The notes under the pieces were generated by a model. That model was not told the origin of the DNA. It worked only from the letters and a program-made list of their open reading frames with translations, and searched no databases. Source: Neospora caninum Liverpool (taxonomy: Eukaryota; Apicomplexa; Conoidasida; Eucoccidiorida; Sarcocystidae). Taken from it: 64,000 bases of DNA. Of this stretch, positions 37,112 to 49,600 are shown piece by piece. Every line of letters starts with the position of its first letter. Position 1 is the stretch's first letter. The position numbers and the translations under genes are program-made. The stretch is taken from positions 5,450,514 to 5,514,513 of the forward strand of contig NC_018396.1 in the NCBI RefSeq assembly GCF_000208865.1, written 5' to 3'.

Positions 37112-40100
37112 AAGGACATTCCGCCACCTGACATCTGTATCTTGTCTTCTGAGAGTGGTTTCTTAGAGGACAAAGGCGTGAATGGCATGCACACTGCCGC
37201 GACGACCTTACCCTTGGAACTGCGTGAACCAGAGGGCGGCAAGTTCTCTGAAGACGTCCGCCTGGTCCTGTACGGCTGCCGGCGTCTTTCCGTCCGTGCG
37301 GCTCCTCCCTTCTGCTCGCGTCTCTCTCCCTTGTTCCCCTGGAGGTTGTGTCTCCGCTGCCGTTGAGCCTCCTTCCACGCACCAGTCGCCGGAAGCCGAA
37401 GGGACAGGGACGTTTAGACACTCCACCCGCGCCGCCACGCTCGCGGGGAGAGACTCCGAACAGAGGCGGTACCCCGCGAGGACATCGCAGACTCCCGCGC
37501 CAAGAAATTTTTCAGTTTCCACCGGAACGCCGGCGCGCCTGTGATAAATCTGTAAAGACAGCCGCAGGCAACTCTGCTTTTGGCGCATTCACATCTCAAA
37601 AAGGCATCGCCGCGAAACACTCGCGTTACACAGAGATTCAGAAACCACCGGGGGAAATGTCGAGCTCAGCAGAGCGGCTGCGACTCACAGACACAACCAT
37701 GGAGGGAAAAGAAGCTTCTCAAGCACTCTTCATGAACGTGCACATACGCACGTGTACATAGAGAGAGTGTGTTCATATACAGAGGTATGTGCATTCGCTT
37801 TGAAGTGGGACGTGCAGCTCGCCTGTCTGTCCACAGGAATCGATATCCACATATATATATATATGAACATTCATGCGCAGGTATATATATATATATATAT
37901 ATATGTACCCTATCGTAGAAATATGAGCCTGCCCATGCATTGTGCGGTGTGAGGTTTCTATGCGTGTGCAGTTACCTTTAAACCCAGGCGCGGAGCAACA
38001 AGTCGATGCATGCGGAGCCTTGTGTGCGCTTCGCCGGCGAGCTGTCTGAGCAGATCCACGACGTCCTTCTCCTCGTGCAGTCGAATGCCCCAGTTGACGC
38101 TGATGGTCAAACTGCGCGAGCTGGGAACCGCCGTCGCACCTGCTTCGAGTGTCTCTTCGCCAGAGAAAGAAGACGGCGACACCAAGAAGGAAGACGTGCT
38201 CGATGTGGAAACCCCCAGAGCGGGCGACACAGCAGAGGCCAGGGCCGGAGAGGCAGCGACGGTAACGGAAGATCCAGCCTCTCCTGATGCTTGGCCCGAC
38301 GATCGAGAGTCGTCGGTCATGAGGGACGACGACAGCGGAGACAGGCTGCAGGGGCGGAGCCCGGCTTTGTCCGAAGAAACTCGCAAGTTGGAGGAAGAAG
38401 AAGAAGAGTGAGTCAGGACAGAAGGGCAGAAGGGGGGAAGTGGACGAGGGTCAAAGCCATGCGCCATCCACCAAACCATAGCGCCACGTTTCCTTCCTGG
38501 AGAAAAGAGGGAAACGAAAATCCGCAACGGGAGAAACCGCCACTTCCCTCAACTCTGAAATTCCTCCAAAGACTTGAAGGTACATGTATACATATATATA
38601 TATATATAATAATCGGTAGATATATGGATAGCTAGAAAGCAATCAGTAGGTGAATGCACTTGATACGAGGTGAAACACATGGTGATCGTGTGGATCTAAT
38701 CATGATTGCTGACGCAAAGATCTCAACACTACGTCTATACAGAGAGAGAAGAAAGGTGAGTCCAACTCGCGAAAACGCTTGAGCCTGCGAGACGCCTGCC
38801 GTGCAAATGGGTTGAGGTAACAGGACATCGCGATGTGGCAACATCGATTTCACCGAGCTGCGCCTACCGAGAAGATTCTGAAGAAGACGCAGACTGTGCA
38901 TTCCCTTCTCCACGACGTGGCCGCAGTTCCGCAAGTGCCCCGCGTGCTCCACCTTGTCTCCCAGAACGCTCCCCACTCCAGGTAGCCTGCGAAGAGGCAC
39001 GTGTTCCATGAAAGACAAAAGCGAGCTCTCGTGGGACTGAATCACGCAAACGCCATCAGCTTCCAAAGTTACTGGGCCTCGCGAAAAAGATAAAAACGAG
39101 GAAGAAGAGGACGAAGCGGAAGAAGAAGAAGAAAAAAAAGACGGAGAAGATGGACAGACGGTTTGCGGAGAAGTTGCCTTAGGTTTGGCTTGAAGACCAG
39201 CGAGTTTGGCAGCGAGCAAATTCGGGCCAGCGCCCACGGAGACCCAACACCTTGTTCTCTCGAAAATGGTTTGGCGGAGTTGGGTGCATGCGTGGAGAAC
39301 GACTCTCTCTGCTTCTCTGTCGGGCGCGCATCCTGGGGCAAGTCCCGGCGTCTGCGCGTCTCTCTCTCCGTCCTCTTTTGGAGAGAGAAGAAGCTGGACG
39401 TAGGTCTGTCGGGGAGCAACAGAACGAAAAGGATACGAGCGCGCGTGCAACAGAATACACGTCTCTCGTGCAGCAGGTCAGCCGAGACGTCGAACTAGCC
39501 AAAGGAAATTGATACATGCGTTTTAAGCGTGAAGATGGACGTCCTCCAAGAGCACGCACCATTGTCGATACGCAAATCCGTAACCTCTTCTGTGTCGCCT
39601 GGCCTCTTCTGACCTGTGTGGTTTCTCCGTTTGGGATAATCTTCTCTTCGTCTCTGTCTCTTCTTTCCTCGCCTCACGACACCAGAACTCCGTAGGAGTT
39701 TCCCCCGTTCACCTATTTTTCTTTTCCCTCAGTTTTCCCTTTTCTTCGGGGTATCAACGGTGAACATCAATGGCTGTCCCGATGTCACTGCATCGCACGA
39801 GCAGCGGAGACTCCCTCAGTTTCGTCTCTTCGCTGCTGCTCTGTTTTCGTCCTCCTGCTTTTTTCCTCTCCTCTCCACCACAGCGAAGATCGAGTCGCTC
39901 CGCCTTCAAGCCTACCTCGTCGCACGACACTGGGAGAATCCGACGGGATATCTGGAGCACGCATGCAAAGAGTCCTTCGCTAGCTTCTTCGATGCCGTCA
40001 AAGTCGTAAGGCAGTGCAATCAGGCCCGGACACCGTTCCCTCGCTTCGCCCAGCCACTGCCCCTTGAACACACCGCTAGCTCGCGCGACGTAGTTACAGC

Positions 40101-43100
40101 TCGCGACCTCGCTTGTCGACGATGCAACCTTCCCTATTCCCGACCCGCGGCTATGGGCTACAGCAACCTACAAAACAGAAGGAGAGACAGGGGACGACGA
40201 GAACCTCTGGAAGGCCGTGAATCAAGTTCGTTTACAGTACGTACGTTGAGGGTGACAACGCGAGCGACTACAAATCACAAGAAGAGAGGACAGGCGTGGC
40301 CGCAAAAGGGGGACACTTCTACGGCTGTCTTCCCAGTGTGTCGTGTCCAGACACCCCAGAGTGGAATTGACGCTCGAGCGCGCTCGAGACACTGCGAGAG
40401 AGCGGGGCACAAGACGGAGACAAGAGGGGTTTCCGAATTCAAGAAGAGAGATCCACGGTTCCATGACCTCCAGTGTCCCTCTCTGCTCGCGATTTCAGTC
40501 CCTTCCCCTCGGCCCCTAACAGGCATCATCCCGCGAACCCTCTCTGTTCCGCACGGCTGCACACGCAGCTCGTCTCTGGTGCCTTTCTTTTCCCGCAACT
40601 GCGGTCGCTCCGTCTATTTTCCTGCCGTGCTCTGTTTGAGTCTCTCTCTGTCCTTCCTGCACTACATCCTCGGCCTTACTGGAAAGTCCTTCAAGTGGGG
40701 TCTCTTCTTGAGAGCGACAGCAACGAAGAAGGCGTCGAAGTCGACGTGGACGATCCATCGCAAATGAGGTTTACAATCACCTTCTCGCTTATTCTCTCTC
40801 GCTCGTTCATCTTCTTCCTCTCCACGAGCTCTTTCTCCCCCGCTCTCGTCCTTCTTTGTCTCATCTCCTGGCGACCTCTCCTTCGCTCCCCCGCGCCTCT
40901 TCGTTGCGGCCTGTCCACGCGGAAAGCGGGAAGGTGACCCCTTCGGCGCGAGAAAAAGCCTCTCGAGCATTCCTCCAGAAAACGCACGAGACAAGGAAGG
41001 AGAAGAAGAGGAAGAAAGTGAAGGAGATGCCGGAAAAGCTGCGGCTGCTTCGGCCGATACTGCTACATCCAAGTGTGCCGGGGGCGTACAGAGCAGAGGC
41101 AGTGCAAAGGGTAGGAGCACGCCTGGACGCGCCCTAGGGTCCTCTAGTCGAAACAAAGAAGAAGAAGAAGAAGAAGAAGAAGAAGAAGAAGAAGAAGAAG
41201 AAGAAGAAGAGGCGGGAGTGTCACTCTGTTGCTGGTCTCGGCACTCCTTGCTCAAAATCGTCGCCAGCGTATTCATGCATCGCGTTCTCCATCTCCCGAT
41301 GAAATGGAGACGCGAATTTTCGAAGAACGAGGAGACAAACGAAGGATGCTGAGGACTCAGAATCCGCGGTGGCCTCTCCGTCGCCGCCGCAGAGGCGGCT
41401 CCGTCTGGCCGTGGTCGAGAAAGAGGTGAAACAAGAGACACTGCAGTCTCCCTTCTGCGGTCTGGTCTCTCTGAACGCTTGGGGCTCTCCTTGGAGGAAG
41501 TCCTTGCAGGAGACGCCGCCCCCCTCTCACCGGCTAGAAGCGATGAAGAAACAGAAGACGAAGGAAATGGAGACAAATGGGAGGCAAAGACAGTACCTGG
41601 AGGACGCCACGAGGCTGACGAGGAACAAGCAGTGAGGGATGTGGCATCCGTTAAAAAACCTCCGTTGAAACGCTTCGCGACGACGTTCTCTGTCAGACCA
41701 GAGTAAGGGGAGGCAAACTGCGATGCAGCAGAGGAAGAGGAAGATGACGGAGAGCAAGAAGGAATGGAAGAAAAGGAAGACTGGGAACGGCGTGAAAAGA
41801 GGGGGTCAGAGAAAGAGGAAGTGACAACGGCCCTGCTACCGGCGCTGACGCTCGTAGCTGACCATGGAGACATTCCCACCCTCTGCTGTCCAGTTGGTGA
41901 CTGTAGCTCCACCATGTCTGAATCTCCTGCTCCGTCGCTCTCTTCACCCTCTCCTTCGTCCTGTTCTTCCGTGTGTCGATCGTCTCGCCCTCTCATTTCC
42001 GTCACATCCTCCACGTCGTCTATGCAGACAATGGAAACTCGTGCATCGAAACCGAAAGCGCTTTCAAGGTGCTTTGTTTTCGCATCCCTGGTTCCTTCTT
42101 CCTCTCCTCCCCGATCTCCTTTATCTTCTGCTCTGTCGCCAGCACCTCGTTTTGCAGTACCTGGCGCATCTTCATCTGCGTCGGCACTCGGCCGAGTCGC
42201 GTCGAGTAAACGCGGCGATTTGGCTGGTATTCCTGTCTCTCCATCGCCCGTGCGACAGGCATAGAAGGAGTCAATCGATTTACTGGCGTAGCGTCGTCTC
42301 GTCTGCAGCTCTGCGGGTCGGAACTCGGAGGCTGGTAGAAGCTTGCCTCTGTTGATACACTCAAACACCCACTTTACAGTCACGACCACGTACTTTCTGC
42401 CTTCTCCTCCTTGCTCGCTGAAGAAATGCAGCGGAAAAAGAAATCCAGTCACTAACAAGACATTTTCACGATGTGACACTACGGTGAAGACAATGAGAGG
42501 GCTGGACGAAGGGATGACGGCGACGGAAGGGAGAAGAAAGGTGAACGAAAGAAAGCTTAAAGAGGGCTGCCAATACGCAGCAAACTGCGGCGCAGAAAAT
42601 GCATACGCTGGGTCCTTGAAGGGGAAGTTTTGGGAGTTTCTCCGTCTCTCCCTAAAGACATGCATGCATTTTCTATCCCGCTCTGATTTTACGGTGACTG
42701 TTTGGTCATCGGGTTTCAGCTCTACGTATGTCATGAGTGGGTGTAAGTTCACACGCCGACCAATTTGGCGCGTCTGCTTGTGGGAGAAAACTGAGAGGCT
42801 TTGAGAAGGAGCTGGACAGAAAACGAGTGTACAGCCTCATTCGTCTCTTCCTTTTCTTCCTCTCTCTATACTCATGTGTGCACTGACGTGTATTTACATA
42901 TGGGGTTGTACTGGCAGTTTGTGGAGATATCCTTCTATGGATTAGTCTGCACGTGTGTGTCTACGAGACGATCCCCCCTTCTGCAAGCGGAGCGAGAGAA
43001 AAATGTTGAGAGCTTACCGCAGGCGCCGCCACCTCTGGTTTCCCATCGCGACTGTCTCTGCAATGATGTGCGTGCATCCCTTGCCAGGCAGCATGCATAT

Positions 43101-43739
43101 GCGTCCTCCCAGAAGAAGCAGAAGCTTTTTGAAGCAAATGTCGTCCATCCCCAGAGTGTCTCCGTCAACATAGAACACACAGTTCTTGAAAAGGAACGAA
43201 TTGAGAAGGCTGCGCGCTTCCGGGCTCTCGTTCAAAAGTAACTCGCGCACCCGGCGAGCGTAGCGGCTCTCCTCATACGCTGTATGTACACCGGAACATG
43301 AGGCGGAGGATGGGCATATGTGGAGACCAGGAATAAAGCCGGGGGGAGACTTGCCTAGTTGTCGCAGCTCCTTTCCAGGGGTTGGAATCAAGGACAAGCA
43401 TTCTCCTGTGTTGGGCGGAGACGCCGCAGAGGTCGATGCAACGCAAGCGTGAGAATCCCAAGAAGAAATCACGGCTGAACCGCCGTCCACTACCGTGTCG
43501 TTTTTCTCGCGTTTTCGAGGTCCCTCTGTGCCACTACTCGGCTCGTGTTCCCTCCCTTGTCTTCGTGATGGAGCATGTTTTAATTCATCAGAAGGAGTCG
43601 CATCTTCTTCGCCAAGTGACTGTGGATGCTGCCGCAGCGAGTTTTGCATCTGCTGGTGCATCTTTTGGTTTTTATGGCGGAAATACTCCCCGTACGAGTT
43701 CCATTTCCCGCCGCCGAAAAAGCCGTGGCCTCGCCCCAT
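33181..43739 (-). CDS. REV1: REV1 translesion DNA polymerase (deoxycytidyl transferase)
   Basis: Seven minus-strand exons: 43739-43033, 42417-40680, 40167-39916, 39405-38868, 38496-37976, 37549-37212, 36826-33181 (2579 residues, phases consistent). Residues 185-270 form a BRCT domain split by intron 1 (KNCVFYVDGD, CTHIIAET, VVVTVKWVFECINRGKLLP), preceded by the REV1-type block WNSYGEYF. Near 602 is NSRLHFIGRW, equivalent to the REV1 N-digit block whose Arg templates dCTP insertion. The Y-family palm follows: HVDFDAFF (about 793), VAVAHSRG, SCNYVARASGVFKG, YDFDG, VSCDE (899). Then come VSVGAGPNLLAAKLA, the helix-hairpin part LPGVGSVLGDKVEHAG, and a little-finger domain VNWGIRLHEE to VETEKFLGAGVCD. 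The last exon (about 1215 residues) is mostly Ser/Arg/Glu-rich low complexity with some helical segments. REV1 bypasses lesions and scaffolds other translesion polymerases in the nucleus. Introns 1, 2, 4, 5 and 6 hold no other gene. Confidence 0.93.
37078..37110. repeat. (TA)n microsatellite in REV1 intron 6
   Basis: About 30 bases of alternating TA lie in the 385-base intron before the last REV1 exon. Confidence 0.9.
37849..37904. repeat. Two (TA)n runs in REV1 intron 5
   Basis: Two alternating TA runs are separated by about 20 unrelated bases. Another short run in REV1 intron 4 lies at 38589-38611. Confidence 0.9.
41158..41210 (-). repeat. Coding (GAA/TTC)n trinucleotide repeat giving poly-Ser in REV1
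   Basis: About 17-18 perfect GAA units read on the minus strand as TCT codons. They give a pure run of about 18 serines between the N-digit block and the polymerase palm of REV1. Perfect codon identity suggests recent slippage rather than selection on serine. Confidence 0.95.
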
Positions 43740-45252
43740 TCTGGAAAGTGAAACGAAGTCAAATCCATGGTCAGACAGAAAAGGCGAGGTTCCCCAGGAG
43801 AGACGCGTTGGTCGCGCACCACGAAAAAACGGAATCCAGCAGCACACACAGCCGCGAAATCGAGAGATGCGGGCAGCGGAAAGACAATGACGCTGATACA
43901 GTGTGTACCGAACAACGTGTAGGTGATGAGAAAAATTAGCGGACCGAGAAAGGGGGTCGAGGGACGAAATTCATGGTCGTCAAGAGAAAGTGAAACTAGG
44001 AAGACAAGCGATGCGTATCGAAAAGTCTCGAGACTTCGACTGGTCACCTTCCCTCGCGTCAAGGAAAGGAGTGTATTGAACGCCGGATCATCTCGCTCCT
44101 CGTCCTTTTAGCCACCTCGCTACTCGAAATTCCGCTATATCTTCACAAATGCAATGGAAAGACGCAACGCTGATGGATTCAGTATTGCCTCTACAGAATC
44201 GGGGAAAGTCCACGCTGGCACACCCACTATCTGAAAATGAGCAAGGCACACGTGCAGCTAGCGATCTGGGTTTGAGAGGTCTCTGAAAGGTCATTTCGCC
44301 GTCTTCGTTCTTCAACTCCAGGGGCGAGTCCTATGCTAGCTTCTTACCGATACAGGGCTTATCTGTGTTTAGGTCTGCTGTGTCGAACTGTTCCCGCAAC
44401 TTGCGCAGTGAAGAAGTTGTGCTTTCAGCCCCCGGGAGCTGCGTTCCGACCTACCCCCCTAGCATCGTTTTGCCAGTCATCCTACCGGAACATGAAATCC
44501 AAATAGGTATAATTCCAGCATACACTGTGCCTCGAAGTATGCATGCGTGGACAGTTGAAACCTGGCCGTGTGTAGCTTCTAGACACAAGTACAAGAAAGT
44601 GTGTCCGACACCGAATCGACTTCTGTTGAACGGCCGGAACTGCTTGTTCCGCGTCTACGTTTTTTTAGCCGTTTCTTGGGTTTTTCTAAAAGCAGGTTTT
44701 CTGTTGCATTCCACTGCCACAATATACCACGGCAGTGAAAGAATAAAGCTTATCTCTGAGTCATCGATGCAGGGCAGAGTGGGAGAGTCGGACAAGTGTA
44801 GCTATCGCCCGCTCACTCACGGGACGGTTTCCGTTCGAAAAATTGTGCCATCCATACTTTGCAAGAATCGGAAGGAACCGATGGAGGACGCTTCCAATTG
44901 TAGGGAAATAGGGTAGCGGTGTTGATTTGGAGGAAGTCAAAAGCGTAAACGGCACAACTTCCGTGGCGGAAACCCCGCTTGAAACTATTTGTCAATTGGA
45001 GAGAAACTGCTTCTTTACCGCTATATGCTGACTATACGCTGTACTGTTCGTTGTAGCTTAGCCGGGGCGCCCTAGTGTTTGCCCTCAGCGTGCGCCGTTG
45101 TTTCTTGTTTGTCCTGAGAAGTTTCAACCACACGTCTCGCGGGTAGTTCAGACCACATCCGCTGGGGCTGCCAGTAAACGTTTTTCGCCAACATGTTTCG
45201 ACTGAAAGGCAAAATGATAAGTAGGTCACTTGCTGCTTTAATGCATGAATTC
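43740..45252. other. Intergenic region, REV1 promoter and centrin 3' flank
   Basis: About 1.5 kb between the REV1 start and the centrin stop, both on the minus strand. It should contain the REV1 5' UTR and promoter and the centrin 3' UTR. A TGCATGC palindrome lies at 44540-44546. Open frames such as 44365-44916 have no recognisable content. Confidence 0.6.
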
Positions 45253-46606
45253 TCAAGCTCGAAGGATGCGAAGAAAATCTTCTTCGGTCACGACCCCCTT
45301 GTTGTGTGAGTGTGAAGCGTGGTTGAGCATCTCTCGCAACTCTTCGTCTGTGAGCTTCTCTCCTAGTTCAACTGCCACCTTCTTCATCTCTTTCCACCCA
45401 ATGACGCCCGTGGGTCCGGCTAACATGCGGAAGCCTGCGGAACAGCACCGGTAACGCGGAAAGAAAAAATAAGTCTCCATCGGATGCAGACTCTGTCTCT
45501 TTCTACTGTTCCCAAGCAATAGAGAAATCCAGCTCTTCCTGTCCTGGCGACAAGTGGATACGAGATCAGGCCCTGTCAGAAGTGCTGCTGGCAGACTTGC
45601 GCATGAACTGGTGGGGGATCTGAGGGTGAGGAATAGAGTTGTTCATCGCATTTTGGCAAAGCGGTATCTCGACTCTATGACAAGACGAAAGTCTGCATGC
45701 CGATGTTCTGGGGAAGATGCAGAAAGTGTGCGGCGGTGGCACAAACGAGGCGCAGCCTTGAATCCATGCAGTCGTGTTCGCTACAACTCTATACTTCGTA
45801 GCATTCACCGGCCGAGCTCCAGGACCCCATGTCAATTCCTTGCCTCGAGATATCTGCTCCCTGGTCGGCTTCTCGTTGATTTTGATTGTGAGAATCTCCT
45901 GAAACTCGTTGAAGTCCAACTGGCCCAGGGAAGTCGTTGTGGTTTGCGGCACTGTCGCAGCTGTACATACACAGCATGGAATGACACACGTGCAGTCCGG
46001 CACGACTGCAGCTTCCGGATACCGAAATACGGATTCATCGCCGCAATTAAAGACAGAGGTAGCCACCTTAAAGGCACTGCACATTCTGTGTGAGCAAGAT
46101 TTGCCATGGGAATGTTTTCATCTCACAACGGCACGAACTGACCAACGCGAACGCTTGGTGGTACACTTACAGGCTGCTACAGCGGCCGCTGCTACATTTG
46201 GGTTGTTGGAGGATATCATTTTGACGACGTCTGGTCCACGTCGCTTCTTTTCGATCTCGTTTAGCAACTTCTTCATTTCCTCCTTGGTGGGCTCGAACCC
46301 GAGTGCGCGTAAAGCAACCTTCAACTCTTTCGCATCAATGCTGCCTGTTCCATCCGTGTCGAACAGATCAAATGCCTCTTTGATATCTTTCCGTTGCTCT
46401 TCAGTGAGTTCCACGCGGGCAGCTCTCCTACTCTTTGATCCAGTTCCACCTCGGCTGCGGCCTCTGCCTTTCGCCCCTGTCTCGTCGCCACCCCCAGGAG
46501 CCCCTCCAACCGCAGAGGGACTGTTTCCGCCGCCTCCCATCGGAGAAGAGGCGGCTGGTCCACCTCCTCCGTGTGAGGTGCTGCCTGTGGCGCCGACAGT
46601 GGCCAT
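45253..46606 (-). CDS. Divergent centrin with one canonical EF-hand
   Basis: Three minus-strand exons: 46606-46171, 45960-45844, 45434-45253 (244 residues). Centrins are small calcium-binding proteins of centrioles, basal bodies and, in coccidia, apical structures. Residues 1-62 form a Gly/Ser/Arg-rich extension, then the centrin core [20 protein letters not shown]-hand 1 has a full loop at 83-94 ([12 protein letters not shown]). EF-hand 2 keeps LLNEIEK and [19 protein letters not shown], but a stretch of about 37 residues (121-157, Ala/Thr/Ser-rich) replaces the loop start. EF-hand 3 ([12 protein letters not shown]) and EF-hand 4 ([16 protein letters not shown]) lack most acidic ligands, although the helices around them ([18 protein letters not shown]) are clearly centrin. 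The ATG at 46606 is the first in frame. The second intron uses a GC donor. Only one site is expected to bind calcium. Confidence 0.88.
45435..45843 (-). other. Probable GC-AG intron of the centrin gene
   Basis: Exon 2 ends at CTCGAG followed by GCAAGG; exon 3 starts after a pyrimidine-rich CCGCAG. Joining there restores the centrin reading ISRGFRMLAG in phase 1. No GT donor nearby keeps both frame and homology. Confidence 0.7.
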
Positions 46607-49600
46607 CCTGTCCAACCTCGATCAGCAGCGGTGATTCAGAGTGTTCAGTTGGAAGACGAGAAGGAACGCAGGAGCCAGGGAGGACACAGTCCTCAAACGT
46701 ATGCCCCGGCCACGAAGAGAGTCACTCACAGTCCCCCGAGACGATCAGAGGAACTGGTTCAAGACCTGACAAGACCCTGAGTCCCGTTCTCGACAATCGA
46801 GCGGTTTGAAAAGCTGCAGGGGTCTGCACTCGGGGACAGGGACGCTGGCACTAGTGTAGACTTCAACGGCCCTATTTGTTCTGAGAACAGAGATCCGTCA
46901 CGCATTCCTTCCTCCTCTCTAGTGAACCTGCCGAACATGTAATGTGCGACTTTCACTGCTTCTCACCTAGCGACAAAAAAAAGATTCGCTTGTCGAGACG
47001 GACGTTCCGGCAAGCAAGAACCGATGGCACCCTTCCCATGGGCATTGACTCGAGAGCATGGAGAGAGGGGCAGGGATCGATGCGATCAGCGCAACAACAG
47101 GGAGTGGAGAGAGAGGAGAGTAAGAGCCAAAGAAATTGAACGGGCAAAGCGTTCGTCAAACAGAACGAAAGTGGAACACGGAAGCGCACGGCCTTTCTGC
47201 CCAGTTGCGGAGACAAGTCAAGAAAGAAAGTTGTTTCTGTTGACTCACTCTAGTGAGAAGTGGAAGCTGAAGGGTCAAGGCCCTGTGAAAATTTGAGTAG
47301 TCTGGAAGGTACCCGAGGAATCGTGTGTTGCTCTAATTGTTTTGTAGCTGCGCTGGAACACAGTGATCTTGTGCTCTTCCGCTATGTGGTCTGCCGACGG
47401 AACGCAGAAATCTCCTCACCGTTCTGCTTGCTTCCAAAACAGGCTTTCTCACGTCTCCTCTACTTTCTCCCAAACGGCATACACGCGGAGGACGGCGAGC
47501 ACTTTTCCGCTGTGGGGCAGCTGGAGGATGCGTCCTTCCGTAGTGTTCTCTTGTGTCCTGCCATGATATTTCATTTTGTCCTCTTCTGTTCCTGACCCTT
47601 CTTCTCTTTGATAAAAACATCCTGAAAGACTAGTAAAATTAAAGCCATCGTACTACGAAAAGCAGCACTAGAAGAGCCGCAAATCGTTCCCTTACAAACA
47701 ACTGTATGCGAGAGGAAAAGGCCATTGCGTCTCGGACGATACGTGTCAACTTGCACGGCACGGAACAGTCAGCTTTTGTGCTGGTCTCAGAAGCGTCCGC
47801 TGTGTATCATATACGCGGCTCTCTCTCTTTCACATCAAATCCGAAGGTGCAATTCATGCTCCACAAATGAGGTTCCTTTTCGTGCTTCCGAGAAGTGGAT
47901 GAAGAGGGTCAGGATTTAAAGCGATTTCTCACCTCAATCCTTTTTCCGGGTCTAACGCTATCCTCGACCTTTTCAGAGTGACATCCGATTTTGCATTCGT
48001 AGTCAGGCCCAGAAACAGCAACAGTAGAGTGCTACAACGTCCGGGTTCAGCTCCAATCTTGCGTGTAGAAGCAGCAGGTCGCCAGCTTTTGTTTTCCGAC
48101 CGGATGGAAACGAAGCAGCCATTGCTCGCGGCGGGGTTTCTTAAGAGAGGCTTCGAAGAAAAAAATAGGAGAAAGTAACGCAGGAATGCGACCATGCAGG
48201 TTGAGGAACGAGTTGGATGTATGTGCAAGACCTATGGGGTTCAAAGACGGTATTCGTTTCGTAGTTATTTGCAAGCGTGGCAATACTTGTTAGTTCTGTG
48301 GAAAGCAAGTGTCGTCCTCTTACGGCCAGTGAAAGAAAGCAGGTGCTGATCCCGGTTTCACTATTTTCTTCGACAACGCATAATCACAAAAGCCTCCCTT
48401 TGTGCACAGAACTACACCAAAACGGCTTCATGGCTTTCGACTCCTTCAGCCCTTTCAGATTATACTAACAGTGAAAAAAGGGCGGTGGCCCTCGACTATG
48501 ATTTCTGCTGTACATTTGACCCACTCCACGAGTCTCTGTGCAGAGGCGAGATAGGGAAACAAAGAGTCGTTGTTTCCCAGGTTCCCTTCCAGCGTAACTT
48601 GTCAGCTCTCGTTGAAATTCCTCAACTCGCTGCCACCAAAGACACATCGTGGCTAGGGAACAGGAGCCAACTTTCAGGAACAGCGCAACCAAAAACACAA
48701 GGAACTGGTATGGAACTTGTGTGCTGTGACGAGACTTGCAGCTTGGTACACACGCCCTCCATTACCGATTTGCTGTCGCTAGAGCGGTTTTCCACCTCGG
48801 AGCGCAGATCCCTTCTGCGGATATCATAACACCTCTTACCTGCAATACTTACCACAGTCAGACACCAGCTACGTGACACCTCTGGTATACACCCGAGCAT
48901 TTTCTCAGGGTGTTTTTCCATGATGTTTTCATTCTCAATAGCACAAGCCGCCAGCAGCGAGTGAGGGACCAAGCAACAGCCTGTGGAAGCGGATACATTC
49001 AAAATCTTGAGCGTGCCCAAACAGAAGCTGACGTGCATACGACTAGATCTTTCAGTACCGTTCATGCGTCCACCGGCGTCCTTGTAAGGGCTTCCACGTT
49101 CTAGTTCGTAGGTAGTTCTTATGATGACCACGTAAGCTAGTCACTAGCAGTGTTGGCAAAGGTTCCACTGCCACATGGTGCCACGGGATCGGGACCGTGC
49201 CGTCTATTTGACGCCTCCGCACGTGAGATTTTCGCAGGCGCATATCGGTCCTAAAAGGAACCGCGCTTGATATGCGGCGAACAGACACAACTCAGAAAGT
49301 TACAAACCGAAGAAGGAAAGGCGTTTGAAGTGTCGCTTTCGCGTCATCTGTGCACGCCGACTCAAACTGGACATCGTTTATGGCAAACGGATGTCCTTTG
49401 CGTTGAAGGAGTCCGTTAGCTCGTCTTGCTTAACGCCTGCGCGTTTGCTTGCATAGAGCAAATATATGTGTATATGAATTCAGTGACATAGAGCTTGTAT
49501 ACAGGCTTGAATATGTGTACCTTGTAGGGCCGTTCTGCGTGGCGTACCAGTCTTGCAGGGGTTCGGAGTCAGCGCCTGGCCCCCACTTGCCCGCCTCTTC

